A stretch of DNA of 64,000 nucleotides from Clostridia bacterium (lineage in GTDB: Bacteria; Bacillota; Clostridia; Christensenellales; Aristaeellaceae): contig JAFUFB010000003.1 in the NCBI GenBank assembly GCA_017470145.1, positions 62,001 to 126,000 on the forward strand. The letters are read 5' to 3'. The translations under genes and the position numbers were made by a program. The notes beneath the pieces are model-generated. The model was not told the origin of the DNA, did no database searches, and was given only the letters and a program-made list of their open reading frames with translations. This document shows, in pieces, positions 15,256 through 23,829 of the stretch. Position 1 is the stretch's first letter. Each line of letters starts with the position of its first letter.

Positions 15256-16968
15256 TCACTTAACCTCCTTCTGCTTTCTGCTGGTTCCAAAGAACTTAAT
15301 GAACAGGTTCATGAGCAGCACCGCGCCATAGGTGATCAAAATCAGGATGGTAGCGAAGGCGCAGGCGATGCTAAAGGAACCTTTTTCCGCGAATTCGTTA
15401 ATCTGCACGGTGATCAGCAGATAGCTGGGCGTCACCAGCAGGATGATGGCGGAGATGGCTGTAATGGACCGGACAAAGGCGGTTACCAGTCCGGAGAGGA
15501 AGGAATCCTTAATCAGGGGCAAGGTCACGGAGGTGAACACCTTCAGGCTGTCGGCCCCCATGTCATAGGCGGATTCCTCAATGCTCTTGTCAATCTGTCG
15601 CAGGGCGGAAATACCGCTGCGGGTACCCGTAGGCAGGGAACGAACCACGAACACAATGATCAGGATCAATCCCGTGCCATAGATGCCGCTCAGCAGCCCC
15701 GTATGGAACAGGCCATTGGCAAAGCCCCGGATATACCCGACGCCCAGCACCGTGCCCGGCACGGCCATGGCCAGGATGGACACCGCTTCGATGAACCCTT
15801 TTCCCCGGAAATTCCGCTTCACCACCAGGTAGGAGATGATCATGGACAGCAGGGCGGTAATCGGTGCGGCGATCAGGGACAGCACGAAGGAATCCCGGAA
15901 GGCCTGCAGGCCCCGATAGCGGGTGAACACCTGCTGGAACCACTTGAAGGTCAGGGGCGTGAATTTATATCCCCAGGTCGGGAACAGTGCGCCAATGGGC
16001 ACGCAGATGTACATCAGGATGACGAAGATCGCTCCCAGGGAGCAGAGGATGGTCAGGGGGATGGTGACGGATTTATCCTCGATCAGCATCCGAAGCCGGC
16101 TGGCCTTCCCCGTCAAGGTGGCGGCGGTCTTCCGCTCCAAATAGTATTTCTGTACGGCGAACATGGCCAGGGTGATGCACAGCAGCACCACTGCCATGGC
16201 AGCCGCGCCCTCCTTGTCCATGGCGCCGGTGATCTGCAGATAAATGGTGGTGGCCAGGGTGTCATAGCTGCCGCCGATGATCATGGGGTTGGCGAAATCT
16301 GCGATGGACTCAATAAAGGTCACCAGGAACGCGTTCCCCAGCCCGGGCAGCAGCAGGGGCAGGGTCACCGTGGTAAACACCTTCCACCGGGAAGCCCCCA
16401 TATCCCGGGAGGCCTCCTCCATGGAGGGGTCGATGTTCTTCAGCAGGCCCTTCAACATCATGTAGCATACCGGGAAGAAGGTCATGGTCTGCACGATGAC
16501 GATACCCCAATAGCCATAGATGTCGTTATCATAGATGCCCAGCAGGAAGCGGGTAATGAGCCCCGCCCGGCCAAAGAGCATGATCATGCTCAAGCTCAGC
16601 ACGAAGGGGGGCGAAACCACCGGTAGCATGGAAACCACCCGGAACAGCCCGCCGACCACCTTCCGCATCCGGACATAGACTTCCACATAGGCGAAGAGCA
16701 GGCCGATCATGGTGGAAAGAATTCCCACCACGAAACCTACCTTCAGGGTGTTGGTAATGGCCCGGCGGAAAGTCCACATGCCAAAGATTCGCCGGAAGGT
16801 ATCCAGGGTAAATCCGTTGCCGCCATACAGGCTGTCCACCAGCAGTATCGCCAGGGGATAGAGGATAAACAGCGTCAGAAATGCGATCAGTACCACTATG
16901 GTGGTCATCATGATGGGATCCGCCATCAGTTTCTTTCGATCCAGGCTTGCGCTTTGACCCTTTGCCAC
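15256..16968 (-). CDS. ABC transporter permease with two fused membrane domains, FbpB-type
   Basis: 570 residues with about twelve helices: two tandem permease domains in one chain, each with an ATPase-docking loop (EEASRDMGASRWKVF, about residue 185, and EESAYDMGADSLKVF, about 470). This fused layout is typical of iron(III)- and related importers of the FbpABC group. It sits three bases before the ATPase gene and downstream of the binding-protein gene. The short gap between binding protein and permease holds a terminator-like hairpin, which would lower permease expression relative to the binding protein. Confidence 0.9.
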   Translation of the reverse strand: MAKGQSASLDRKKLMADPIMMTTIVVLIAFLTLFILYPLAILLVDSLYGGNGFTLDTFRRIFGMWTFRRAITNTLKVGFVVGILSTMIGLLFAYVEVYVRMRKVVGGLFRVVSMLPVVSPPFVLSLSMIMLFGRAGLITRFLLGIYDNDIYGYWGIVIVQTMTFFPVCYMMLKGLLKNIDPSMEEASRDMGASRWKVFTTVTLPLLLPGLGNAFLVTFIESIADFANPMIIGGSYDTLATTIYLQITGAMDKEGAAAMAVVLLCITLAMFAVQKYYLERKTAATLTGKASRLRMLIEDKSVTIPLTILCSLGAIFVILMYICVPIGALFPTWGYKFTPLTFKWFQQVFTRYRGLQAFRDSFVLSLIAAPITALLSMIISYLVVKRNFRGKGFIEAVSILAMAVPGTVLGVGYIRGFANGLFHTGLLSGIYGTGLILIIVFVVRSLPTGTRSGISALRQIDKSIEESAYDMGADSLKVFTSVTLPLIKDSFLSGLVTAFVRSITAISAIILLVTPSYLLITVQINEFAEKGSFSIACAFATILILITYGAVLLMNLFIKFFGTSRKQKEVK

Positions 16969-17087
16969 CGGCCATCGCCCCTTTCCTACTCACTTACGGT
17001 CTTTCGTCGAAAAACATCTGTGCTTGTTTTTCTACATCGATTTTCTCCGACCCCTTTGGGGGCGAAGAAAAGTTCTTCCTTGTTTCT

Positions 17088-17116
17088 GAAAAACCCCGCC
17101 CCCGATGGGGGCGGGG
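17088..17116 (-). terminator. Intra-operon terminator after binding-protein gene
   Basis: On the minus strand CCCCGCCCCC pairs with GGGGGCGGGG (17094-17116), followed by five Ts. It lies between the binding-protein and permease genes of one operon, so it is probably partial (attenuating). Confidence 0.75.
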
Positions 17117-17145
17117 CAGGAATTCAATTGCCAATTCGCCGAATC

Positions 17146-18231
17146 TTATTCGGTCTTGAACCGATCGTCCGCGGCGTCGCCCAGGGCGTTGATAACGTCT
17201 TCCACGTTCTGGGTGGTTTCTTCCACGGCCTTGGCGAAATCATAGCCATCCCACACAGCGTCCAGGGTCAGGCCAAACTCCGCGGCGGCTTCGGGCTGCT
17301 GCGCGTTGTCGATGACCAGGAACTGATAGGAACCGGTGTCGTCCGCCTGCTCCACGCAGTCGGGGGACAGGGCGTATTCCATGAACAGCTTGGCAGCGTT
17401 GGGATGCTTGGCGCCCTTGAAGATAGCCACCGGGCCGATTTCGCAGGCGGTTCCGTCCGCGGGGATCACCAGCTGAACGTTGTCATAGCCGTTGTCCAGG
17501 ATCTGGGTGATGCCATCATGCAGGAAGCCGATGCCGATGACGCATTCGCCGGTACCCACGTTCTTGGAGGGGCCGGAGCCGGACTTGGTATACTGGGCCA
17601 CGTTCTTGTCCAGCGCCACCAGATAGGCGATACCGTCGTCATGGCCCTTCATCTGCAGCATCAGGTTGGCAGCCAGCTTGGGGGTGCCAGCGGTGTTATA
17701 GTTGGAGAACCAGATCAGGCCCTTGTATTCTTCCTTCAGCAGGTCATCCCAGGTCTGGGGAACTTCCAGGCCCAGACGAGCGATCTCGTCCTTGTTGACC
17801 ATGAAGCCCAGGATACCGGTGTAGATGCCGTACCAGTTGCCGTTGGGATCCTTGTACAGATCGCTCAGCAGATGGGACGCGTTCACCGGGACGTAGCTGT
17901 TGTCCAGGAAGCCCTTGGCCGCCAGCGCGTCGTAGGGATTGTTGGTGCCGCCGAACCAGACGTCAGCGGAGGGGTTGCCGTTTTCTTCTTCGATCTTGGT
18001 GGGCACTTCGCCGGTGCTCAGCCGCTGGAACTGGGTCTTGATGCCGTACAGCTGTTCAAACTTCTGGCAGGCGGCGGCCAGGTAGGGTTCCTCGCAGGAA
18101 CCGTAAACTACCAGCTCGCCTTCGGCCTTGGCGGCATCAATCAAATCGGCGGGCAGCTCTTCCGCGGCAGCGAAGGACAGACAGCCAATCGCCATCAGCG
18201 CAGCCAACAGCAGGGACAGGAACTTCTTCAT
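17146..18231 (-). CDS. Iron-type ABC importer binding protein (FbpA-like)
   Basis: 361 residues with an N-terminal signal sequence ending LSFAAA-EE. A Cys at residue 17 (AIGC) is a poor lipobox match, so the mode of anchoring is uncertain. The mature protein begins with LVVYGSCEEPYLAA and has the order of elements of the class that binds iron(III), 2-aminoethylphosphonate or related anions (for example SADVWFGG, IPADGTACEIGPVAI). GGGAGG precedes the ATG by about ten bases. It is first in a three-gene operon with the fused permease and ATPase. Iron is the best guess from the permease type; a Tyr pair for iron could not be confirmed by eye. Confidence 0.85.
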   Translation of the reverse strand: MKKFLSLLLAALMAIGCLSFAAAEELPADLIDAAKAEGELVVYGSCEEPYLAAACQKFEQLYGIKTQFQRLSTGEVPTKIEEENGNPSADVWFGGTNNPYDALAAKGFLDNSYVPVNASHLLSDLYKDPNGNWYGIYTGILGFMVNKDEIARLGLEVPQTWDDLLKEEYKGLIWFSNYNTAGTPKLAANLMLQMKGHDDGIAYLVALDKNVAQYTKSGSGPSKNVGTGECVIGIGFLHDGITQILDNGYDNVQLVIPADGTACEIGPVAIFKGAKHPNAAKLFMEYALSPDCVEQADDTGSYQFLVIDNAQQPEAAAEFGLTLDAVWDGYDFAKAVEETTQNVEDVINALGDAADDRFKTE

Positions 18232-18358
18232 TTTAACAGACCTCCCTATTGTAAAAAATATATTCCTTCAGACGGCTCCCCGTCTGAGAAGGTTCCAGCA
18301 AAAAGGCTTCTCTGGATATCCCCCGCTTCCGATATGCCTCTCGTTTCTTTCGGAAGGA

Positions 18359-18387
18359 AGTATACCATATTCTCCAGCTTTTGTCTA
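18359..18387 (-). promoter_or_regulatory. Promoter for the iron-type ABC importer
   Basis: On the minus strand TAGACA, a 17-base spacer, TATACT. The leader to the ATG at 18231 is about 120 bases. Confidence 0.6.
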
Positions 18388-18477
18388 TGCGGACAAAAAT
18401 ATTTTTCGTGGGAACTTGCTGCCTCACGGATATATTCATCATCACTTCTTTTCAGCAAGGGATGAAAAGCCCAAGCA

Positions 18478-18509
18478 AAAACCAGGAGCTCGAAGGAGCT
18501 CCTGGTTTT
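18478..18509 (-). terminator. Terminator after the sugar importer operon (minus strand)
   Basis: AACCAGGAGCT pairs with AGCTCCTGGTT (18480-18506), with T-rich ends on both strands. It closes the operon that runs from 21700 to 18525. Confidence 0.85.
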
Positions 18510-18524
18510 GCGTCCATTGAGGAT

Positions 18525-19406
18525 TTATCCCTTCACCGCACCGGCGATGAAGCTTTCCTGAATCTGCTTGCTCAGGAAGATATACACCAGCAGAGTGGGC
18601 AGGGTAGCCATGGCCAGGGCCGCGCCGATGGGGCCCCATTCCGTGGTATACTGGCCGCTGAGGCCCTGGATACCGACGGGGAGGGTCTTATAGGCTTCCT
18701 TGCTGATGAACACCGTGGCGAACATCAGCTCGTTCCAGCACTGCAGGAAGGTATAGATGCCCACGGTGGAAACCGCGGGGAGCATCAGCGGCGCGATAAC
18801 CCGCAGGAAGATGCCCCACACGCCGCAGCCATCCAGGAAGGCGGCTTCGTCCAGATCGTAGGGGATATCACCCATGAAGCCGATGCTGATCAGGATGCCC
18901 ATGCTCAGGGAAAAGGCGGAGTAGGGGATGATCAGGGCCCAGTAGGTGTTCAGCATGCCCACCCGGGACAGGGTGGTATACAGGGGCACGATGGCCGCGT
19001 GGATCGGGATGGTCAGCCCCAGCATGAAGAAGCTGTTCATCCGCTTCCGGCCCTTCCACTGCAGCCGGGTCATGGCATAGGTGGCCATGATGGCGGCCAG
19101 CAGCACGAAAATGATGGAAACCACCGTAACAATCAAGCTGTTCAGGAAATACTGCCCCATATGGCCCACGTTCAGGGCCCGGGTATAGTTTTGCCACAGC
19201 CAGTTCTGGGGCAGGCCCATGACGTTGGCGCCGAAGATTTCCTCATTGCTCTTCAGGGAGAAGGTAAACATCCAGTAGACGGGGAACAGGCAGATAATGG
19301 CCCAGAGGACCAGCCCGACCTGCACTAGCACGTCCGTCCACTTGAACTTGTGCTGCTGGGCCACGGGGATATCAGCCTGATTGACCTTTGCTTTGCTTGC
19401 ACTCAT
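18525..19406 (-). CDS. Sugar ABC transporter permease, MalG-type
   Basis: 293-residue second membrane subunit of a CUT1 importer. Six helices follow a 25-residue cytoplasmic tail. The EAA-type loop LDEAAFLDGCGVWGIF (about residue 185) docks a shared ATPase. GAGGAG precedes the ATG. It starts one base after the stop of the MalF-type gene, so the two subunits are coupled. The operon is 21700 (binding protein), 20286, 19406. The absence of an ATPase gene is as in the other sugar importers here. Confidence 0.92.
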   Translation of the reverse strand: MSASKAKVNQADIPVAQQHKFKWTDVLVQVGLVLWAIICLFPVYWMFTFSLKSNEEIFGANVMGLPQNWLWQNYTRALNVGHMGQYFLNSLIVTVVSIIFVLLAAIMATYAMTRLQWKGRKRMNSFFMLGLTIPIHAAIVPLYTTLSRVGMLNTYWALIIPYSAFSLSMGILISIGFMGDIPYDLDEAAFLDGCGVWGIFLRVIAPLMLPAVSTVGIYTFLQCWNELMFATVFISKEAYKTLPVGIQGLSGQYTTEWGPIGAALAMATLPTLLVYIFLSKQIQESFIAGAVKG

Positions 19407-19407
19407 C

Positions 19408-20286
19408 TTACTTCTCCTCCTTGAACGCGAGATTGATCAGCATGGCGAATACGAAGCACAGCACGATCAACATGACGGCGATGGTGGACCCCATGCCGTA
19501 TCTGTTCCGCAGGAACAGCAGATTGATCATCAGCGTACTGGGCAGCTCGGTGGCGTGGTTGGGGCCGCCGTTGGTCAGCACATAGATCATGTCGAAGGAT
19601 TTCAGCGATCCGGTGACCGCGAAGATGACGCTGACCCGCAGGATGGGTCGGATGTAGGGGATGGTGATGTACCAGCTGACCTGGGCGGGCGTGCAGCCAT
19701 CCAGCATGGCGGCCTCGTTCAGATCCGCCGGCATGCCCTTGATTCCGGCGTACATCAGCAGCATATGGTAACCCACGTACTGCCAGAGGATGGGCACCAG
19801 GCAGGCGCCGAAGGCCACGTTTTTATCCCCCAGCCAGATGCGGGTCCAGCTATCCAGCCCCACGGAGCGAAGGAACATGTTCAGCGCGCCGTATTCGGGG
19901 TTGTAGATCTTGATCCACAATTGGCCGATAACCACGGAGGAGATCAAAACGGGCATAAAGTAAATGGCCAGATACCAGCGTTCGCCCTTGACATGCCGGC
20001 TCAGCTTCAGGGCCAGAAGCAGGGCGAAGGGCAGCTGGATGCAGACGGAGAGCACCGCAAGAAGCATGGCGTTTTTCAGGGCCCGCATGATGTTGATGGA
20101 CTTGCTGGTAAACAGCTCCACATAGTTCTGCAGGCCAATGAACTTGGGAATTCCCAGGCCGTTCCATTCCGTCAGGCTGTAATAAGCCGACATGGCGATG
20201 GGGGCGATCAGGATGCCGACGAAGAGAATCAGCGCCGGCAGCAGGAACAGAAAGATGTTCAGCTTGTAGGAAAATGGTCTGTGCAT
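19408..20286 (-). CDS. Sugar ABC transporter permease, MalF-type
   Basis: 292-residue first membrane subunit of the same importer, with six helices and the docking loop LNEAAMLDGCTPAQVSW (about residue 185). GGGAG upstream supports the ATG at 20286. The motif YSLTEWNG after the first helix is common to the MsmF/MalF group. Between the binding-protein gene and this gene lies a terminator-like hairpin that may set a lower permease level. Confidence 0.92.
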   Translation of the reverse strand: MHRPFSYKLNIFLFLLPALILFVGILIAPIAMSAYYSLTEWNGLGIPKFIGLQNYVELFTSKSINIMRALKNAMLLAVLSVCIQLPFALLLALKLSRHVKGERWYLAIYFMPVLISSVVIGQLWIKIYNPEYGALNMFLRSVGLDSWTRIWLGDKNVAFGACLVPILWQYVGYHMLLMYAGIKGMPADLNEAAMLDGCTPAQVSWYITIPYIRPILRVSVIFAVTGSLKSFDMIYVLTNGGPNHATELPSTLMINLLFLRNRYGMGSTIAVMLIVLCFVFAMLINLAFKEEK

Positions 20287-20306
20287 GATTCCGGACTCCC
20301 TTTCCT

Positions 20307-20368
20307 CAAAAAAAGTGAGGGAGACGGCCCCGCTTTCAGGAAATATCCCTGTCCCGGGAACCGTCTCC
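20307..20368 (-). terminator. Intra-operon terminator between binding-protein and permease genes
   Basis: On the minus strand GGGAGACGG (20360-20368 side) pairs with CCGTCTCCC (20318-20326 side), followed by a run of seven Ts (20307-20313). It is likely partial because permease genes follow. Confidence 0.8.
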
Positions 20369-20455
20369 CTGTTATTTACTTTGCGAGTTTCCGTAATTTT
20401 TCGGGAACGCTGAACCTAATCTCCCTCAGGGACTCAGATTCGCGCTGCCTTCCAA

Positions 20456-21700
20456 TTACTTGTTGTACAGGGTGTCATCCATGCCCTGGGCGAACTCTTC
20501 GGGGGTGATGTCGCCAGCATAAGCCAGGCCGATGTAATCCAGATAGGTGTTGGCCTGATCAGCGCTCAGGAAGTTGTCTCCGAACAGCACCATGCCTTCG
20601 GACTTGGCGGCGATGTCAGCCACCTGGGAAACCAGATCGGACACCTGGGCGTCGGGATCGGGAGTCCAGCAGGGCAGGTTCGCGCCGGACTTGTAGTCCG
20701 CGTCGGACATGAAGCGGCCCAGCTCGAAGGCCAGCGCCACGGCTTCTTCCTTGTGCTCGGTGGTAGCGGTGACGGCCAGGGTGTTGTTGGGGCCGCCGAT
20801 CAGCTCATACAGGGAGGCGTTGTCCGCGTTCAGCACGGGGAACAGGCCAGCCTGGAACTTCGCGGGGTTCTCGCTCTTGTCGATGTCGCCGCAGTTCCAG
20901 GAACCATTCTGATAGAAGGCGTACTTGCCGGCGATGAAGTTGGTCTTCACTTCGTCGTTGCCCAGAGCGGCAGCGTTGGGATCAAAGTAGTTCTTGTTCA
21001 CCAGGTTCTGGAAAGCTTCCACAGCCGCGATGACGTCGGGGTTGTTCCAGCTCTCTTCGCCGTTGTACAGCTTGATCAGCCGCTCGGTGCCGACGGACTT
21101 GATCATCAGGGGCTCCAGGTACTCAGACAGGCACCACAGCTCCTTGCCAGACACGCCGAAGGGGGTGATGCCGGCGGCCAGCAGGGCGTCGCAGCACTCG
21201 TTCATCTCTTCGATGGTGGTGGGGATGTGATCATAGCCCACGGAGGCCAGGATCTCCATGTTGGCGAAGAGCACGACTTCGCTCATGGTGTAGGGAACGC
21301 CGAACAGTTTGCCATCGTAGGAAGCGTTGGCAGTCATGTTCACAGGCAGCTCTTCCTGATAGGTGGGATAGTACTCGTCCAGGTTCAGCACGCGATCTGC
21401 GGCCACGAATTCGCCCAGGAAGCCCATGCCCCAGGTGAAGAACACATCGGGCAGGTCAGTGCCGGCGGACATGGCGGCCTTGATCTTGATCTTGTACTGC
21501 TCGTTCTGAGTGGGCTCATGGTTGACCTTCACGCCAGGATGAGCGGCCTCGAAGGCAGCGATGGCGTCGATAAAGGTCTGATAGCTGGAGTCGCTTTCCA
21601 CAGCGATGGTCCACAGGTTCAGGGTCACGTCCTCCGCCACGGCGGAAGCGATGCCCAGCAGCATGATGGCTGCCAGCATCAGGGCAACGAGTTTCTTCAT
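20456..21700 (-). CDS. Extracellular sugar-binding protein of ABC importer
   Basis: 414 residues with the start chosen at the ATG at 21700, which AAAGGAGG precedes; a longer frame upstream has no ribosome binding site. The signal sequence ends GIASAVA-ED without a lipobox Cys. The mature domain begins VTLNLWTIAVESDSSYQTF and has HPGVKVNHEP, typical of the MsmE/raffinose class of CUT1 binding proteins. It is the first gene of its operon, with a palindromic operator at 21825-21841 about 125 bases upstream. The sugar is probably an oligosaccharide. Confidence 0.9.
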   Translation of the reverse strand: MKKLVALMLAAIMLLGIASAVAEDVTLNLWTIAVESDSSYQTFIDAIAAFEAAHPGVKVNHEPTQNEQYKIKIKAAMSAGTDLPDVFFTWGMGFLGEFVAADRVLNLDEYYPTYQEELPVNMTANASYDGKLFGVPYTMSEVVLFANMEILASVGYDHIPTTIEEMNECCDALLAAGITPFGVSGKELWCLSEYLEPLMIKSVGTERLIKLYNGEESWNNPDVIAAVEAFQNLVNKNYFDPNAAALGNDEVKTNFIAGKYAFYQNGSWNCGDIDKSENPAKFQAGLFPVLNADNASLYELIGGPNNTLAVTATTEHKEEAVALAFELGRFMSDADYKSGANLPCWTPDPDAQVSDLVSQVADIAAKSEGMVLFGDNFLSADQANTYLDYIGLAYAGDITPEEFAQGMDDTLYNK

Positions 21701-21824
21701 AAGGGGAATCCTCCTTTGTGTTTTTGCGGCTATGCCGCTATTTCTCAAACAGCGCTTCCTCGCTGTTTTCGACGAAAGGAATTGTTTGGGGCCATCCCCA
21801 GGGGACGGGCGTTTTTACAAAAAC

Positions 21825-21841
21825 CTTGAATTCGATTCAAG
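21825..21841. promoter_or_regulatory. Palindromic operator CTTGAAT-TCG-ATTCAAG
   Basis: Third member of the CTTGAAT-N3-ATTCAAG set, in the leader of the minus-strand importer. The bases 21825-21843 recur inverted at 22163-22181. A clear minus-strand promoter in 21842-22160 was not found, only weak boxes near 21860-21900. Confidence 0.65.
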
Positions 21842-22073
21842 AGTAGAAACGACTTCTTCCTTTGATTTATAATGTATCGAAAGAATTGTCCTCCTTCTCA
21901 ATTTCGTCCATTTTTCGATTTGTTTGTTCGATTTATTCACAAAATCCGCAATCAAATTTCAATGGTAAAAATCAAAATTCGCCTTTGAAAGCAGCTCTCT
22001 TCAAGGGATTTTCCAGCGGGGCGAATCCTTCCCTGTATTTGGTGAATTTGGCAAAAATGTAACATAAATTCGC

Positions 22074-22102
22074 TTGCGCTTTTCCAGGGAGTGAGGTATA
22101 AT
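22074..22102 (+). promoter_or_regulatory. Promoter for the 22264-26280 importer operon
   Basis: TTGCGC, a 17-base spacer, TATAAT (22097-22102). It lies between the two inverted palindromes, as in the 2551 promoter. The remainder of the 560-base divergent gap is AT-rich and shows no gene. Confidence 0.7.
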
Positions 22103-22164
22103 TCTATCCGTTCGGAAGTGGTCGATATGGAAACGGGGCTTTCGGGCTTTTGTTTCCCCGGGCT

Positions 22165-22181
22165 CTTGAATCGAATTCAAG
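22165..22181. promoter_or_regulatory. Palindromic operator CTTGAAT-CGA-ATTCAAG
   Basis: Fourth member of the set; with flanking CTC/GAG it is a 21-bp palindrome (22163-22183). It is 63 bases downstream of the -10 box, nearly the same spacing as in the 2869 operon. Confidence 0.65.
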
Positions 22182-22263
22182 AGCGAAAAATTGTCGATAA
22201 CAGCGAGATCGCTGTTGGAGAAAATATGCGGCAAAGCCGCAAATTTACAAGGAGGATACCCCT

Positions 22264-23625
22264 ATGAAGAAGGTCCTTTCCCTGGTCCTGGCGCTGGCGC
22301 TTGTGCTCGGTTGCATGAGCTTTGCCTCCGCTGACGACGCGAAGATCAAGCTGGTTGTTTGGTCTTTCACCAACGAGCTGCAGGGCATGATCGAGAAGTA
22401 TTATCTGCCCGATCATCCCGAACTGGACATTCAGTTCGAGATCTATCCCACCGATGGTAACGCCTACACCACCAAGGTGGACAACCTGCTGGCCACCACC
22501 CCCGATTCCGACGAAGCTCCCGACATCTTCACCCTGGAAGCTGCGTTCGTGAAGCACTATGTTGAGTCCGACTGGACCGGCGATCTGAAGACCGTTGGTT
22601 TCACCGACGAAGAGCTGTCCACCGCTTTCCCCGTCATGGCGCAGATCGGCCAGAATGCCGCTGGCGTCCAGAAGGGCCTGAGCTGGCAGTCCACCCCCGG
22701 CGCTCTGATGTATCGTGCCTCCCTGGCCGAGAAGTATCTGGGCGTCACCACTCCTGAAGAATTCCAGGAGAAGGTTGCGGATTGGGATACCTTCCTGGAG
22801 ACCGCCGAAGAGCTGAAGGAAGCTTCTGAAGGCGCCGCCAAGATGGTGACCGGTTCCGGCGACATCTGGAATGCCTATCAGTATCAGCGGTCTGAGCCCT
22901 GGGTTGTGGATGGCAAACTGGTCATCGACGACGAGCTGCTGGACTTTGAAGAGCTGTGCAAGACCCTGGAGCAGGATGACCTGACCCAGAAGGGTGGCGC
23001 CTGGACCGAGACCTGGTTCGCCGGCATGCAGGGCGTCAACGAGACCCTGGTGTACCTGCTGCCCACCTGGGGCCTGCATTACACCCTGAAGCCCAACTGC
23101 GCTCCTGGCGCTTCCGGAGACCTGACCGAAGAAGAGCTGCAGAAGGTTTCTGAAGAGAACAACGGTACCTACGGCGATTGGCGCATGGTCGAAGGACCTA
23201 CCGCTTACAGCTGGGGCGGCACCTGGATGGGCATCAACGCTGCGAAGGCCGAAAAGGCTGACGATGCGAAGAAGGCCGCGATCCATGACCTGATCTACTT
23301 CTTCTCCCTGAATGAAGATTGGCTGCTGACCTATGCCCATGACTCCGGCGACTTCGTTGGTTCCGCCACCGCTGTCGAGAAGTATCTGGCCGAAGGCGAG
23401 CATCCCAACCCCTTCCTGGGCGGCCAGGATCACTATGCCATCTTCGCCAAGGGCGCGGCTCTGGCCAACGGCTCCCTGATGAGCGAATATGACGACACCA
23501 TCAACAGCCTGTTCAGCGACTATGTGACCACTCCCTACACCAAGGGTGAGAAGGATCTGGACACTGCCATCGACGAATTCAAGGCTGCTGTGGCTGCTCA
23601 GATCACCACGATCACTGTGGAGTAA
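22264..23625 (+). CDS. Extracellular sugar-binding protein of ABC importer
   Basis: 453 residues. AAGGAGG lies eight bases before the ATG. The signal sequence (LVLGCMSFASA-DD) has a Cys at residue 17, but the cleavage context suits signal peptidase I after ASA. The mature part begins IKLVVWSFTNELQGMIEKYY and is a CUT1-type two-lobe protein. It leads an operon with the permeases at 23830 and 24799; a terminator-like hairpin separates it from them, a pattern seen in all binding-protein-first operons here. The codon use is strongly biased, consistent with high expression. Confidence 0.9.
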   Translation: MKKVLSLVLALALVLGCMSFASADDAKIKLVVWSFTNELQGMIEKYYLPDHPELDIQFEIYPTDGNAYTTKVDNLLATTPDSDEAPDIFTLEAAFVKHYVESDWTGDLKTVGFTDEELSTAFPVMAQIGQNAAGVQKGLSWQSTPGALMYRASLAEKYLGVTTPEEFQEKVADWDTFLETAEELKEASEGAAKMVTGSGDIWNAYQYQRSEPWVVDGKLVIDDELLDFEELCKTLEQDDLTQKGGAWTETWFAGMQGVNETLVYLLPTWGLHYTLKPNCAPGASGDLTEEELQKVSEENNGTYGDWRMVEGPTAYSWGGTWMGINAAKAEKADDAKKAAIHDLIYFFSLNEDWLLTYAHDSGDFVGSATAVEKYLAEGEHPNPFLGGQDHYAIFAKGAALANGSLMSEYDDTINSLFSDYVTTPYTKGEKDLDTAIDEFKAAVAAQITTITVE

Positions 23626-23672
23626 TTTCCAAGACGGAGGAACGCAGCATTTCTGCTGAGACGTAACTTCGC

Positions 23673-23713
23673 GGGGCTGCTTCTGCCTGACGGCGGGGGC
23701 AGCCCCCTTTTTT
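23673..23713 (+). terminator. Intra-operon terminator after binding-protein gene
   Basis: GGGGCTGC (23673-23680) pairs with GCAGCCCC (23699-23706), followed by CTTTTTTCC. A second hairpin with arms beginning GCTTTCCCCATCAGGG follows at about 23729-23778. Both lie before the permease genes of the same operon. Confidence 0.8.
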
Positions 23714-23829
23714 CCTTTCGCGTACGAAAGCTTTCCCCATCAGGGGGAAGCCTTCTGGCCCTGATGAGGAAAGCTTTTGGAGGAGAAGAGGCTTTCTCCG
23801 AAGGAAAAATATGAAAAGGGGTGAAGCGC

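Noticed and set aside
14158-16626. Very long open frame on the plus strand opposite the ABC ATPase and permease genes
   Set aside because: The minus-strand genes carry clear family motifs; the opposing frame is His/Gln/Gly-rich noise, typical of antisense frames in GC-rich genes.
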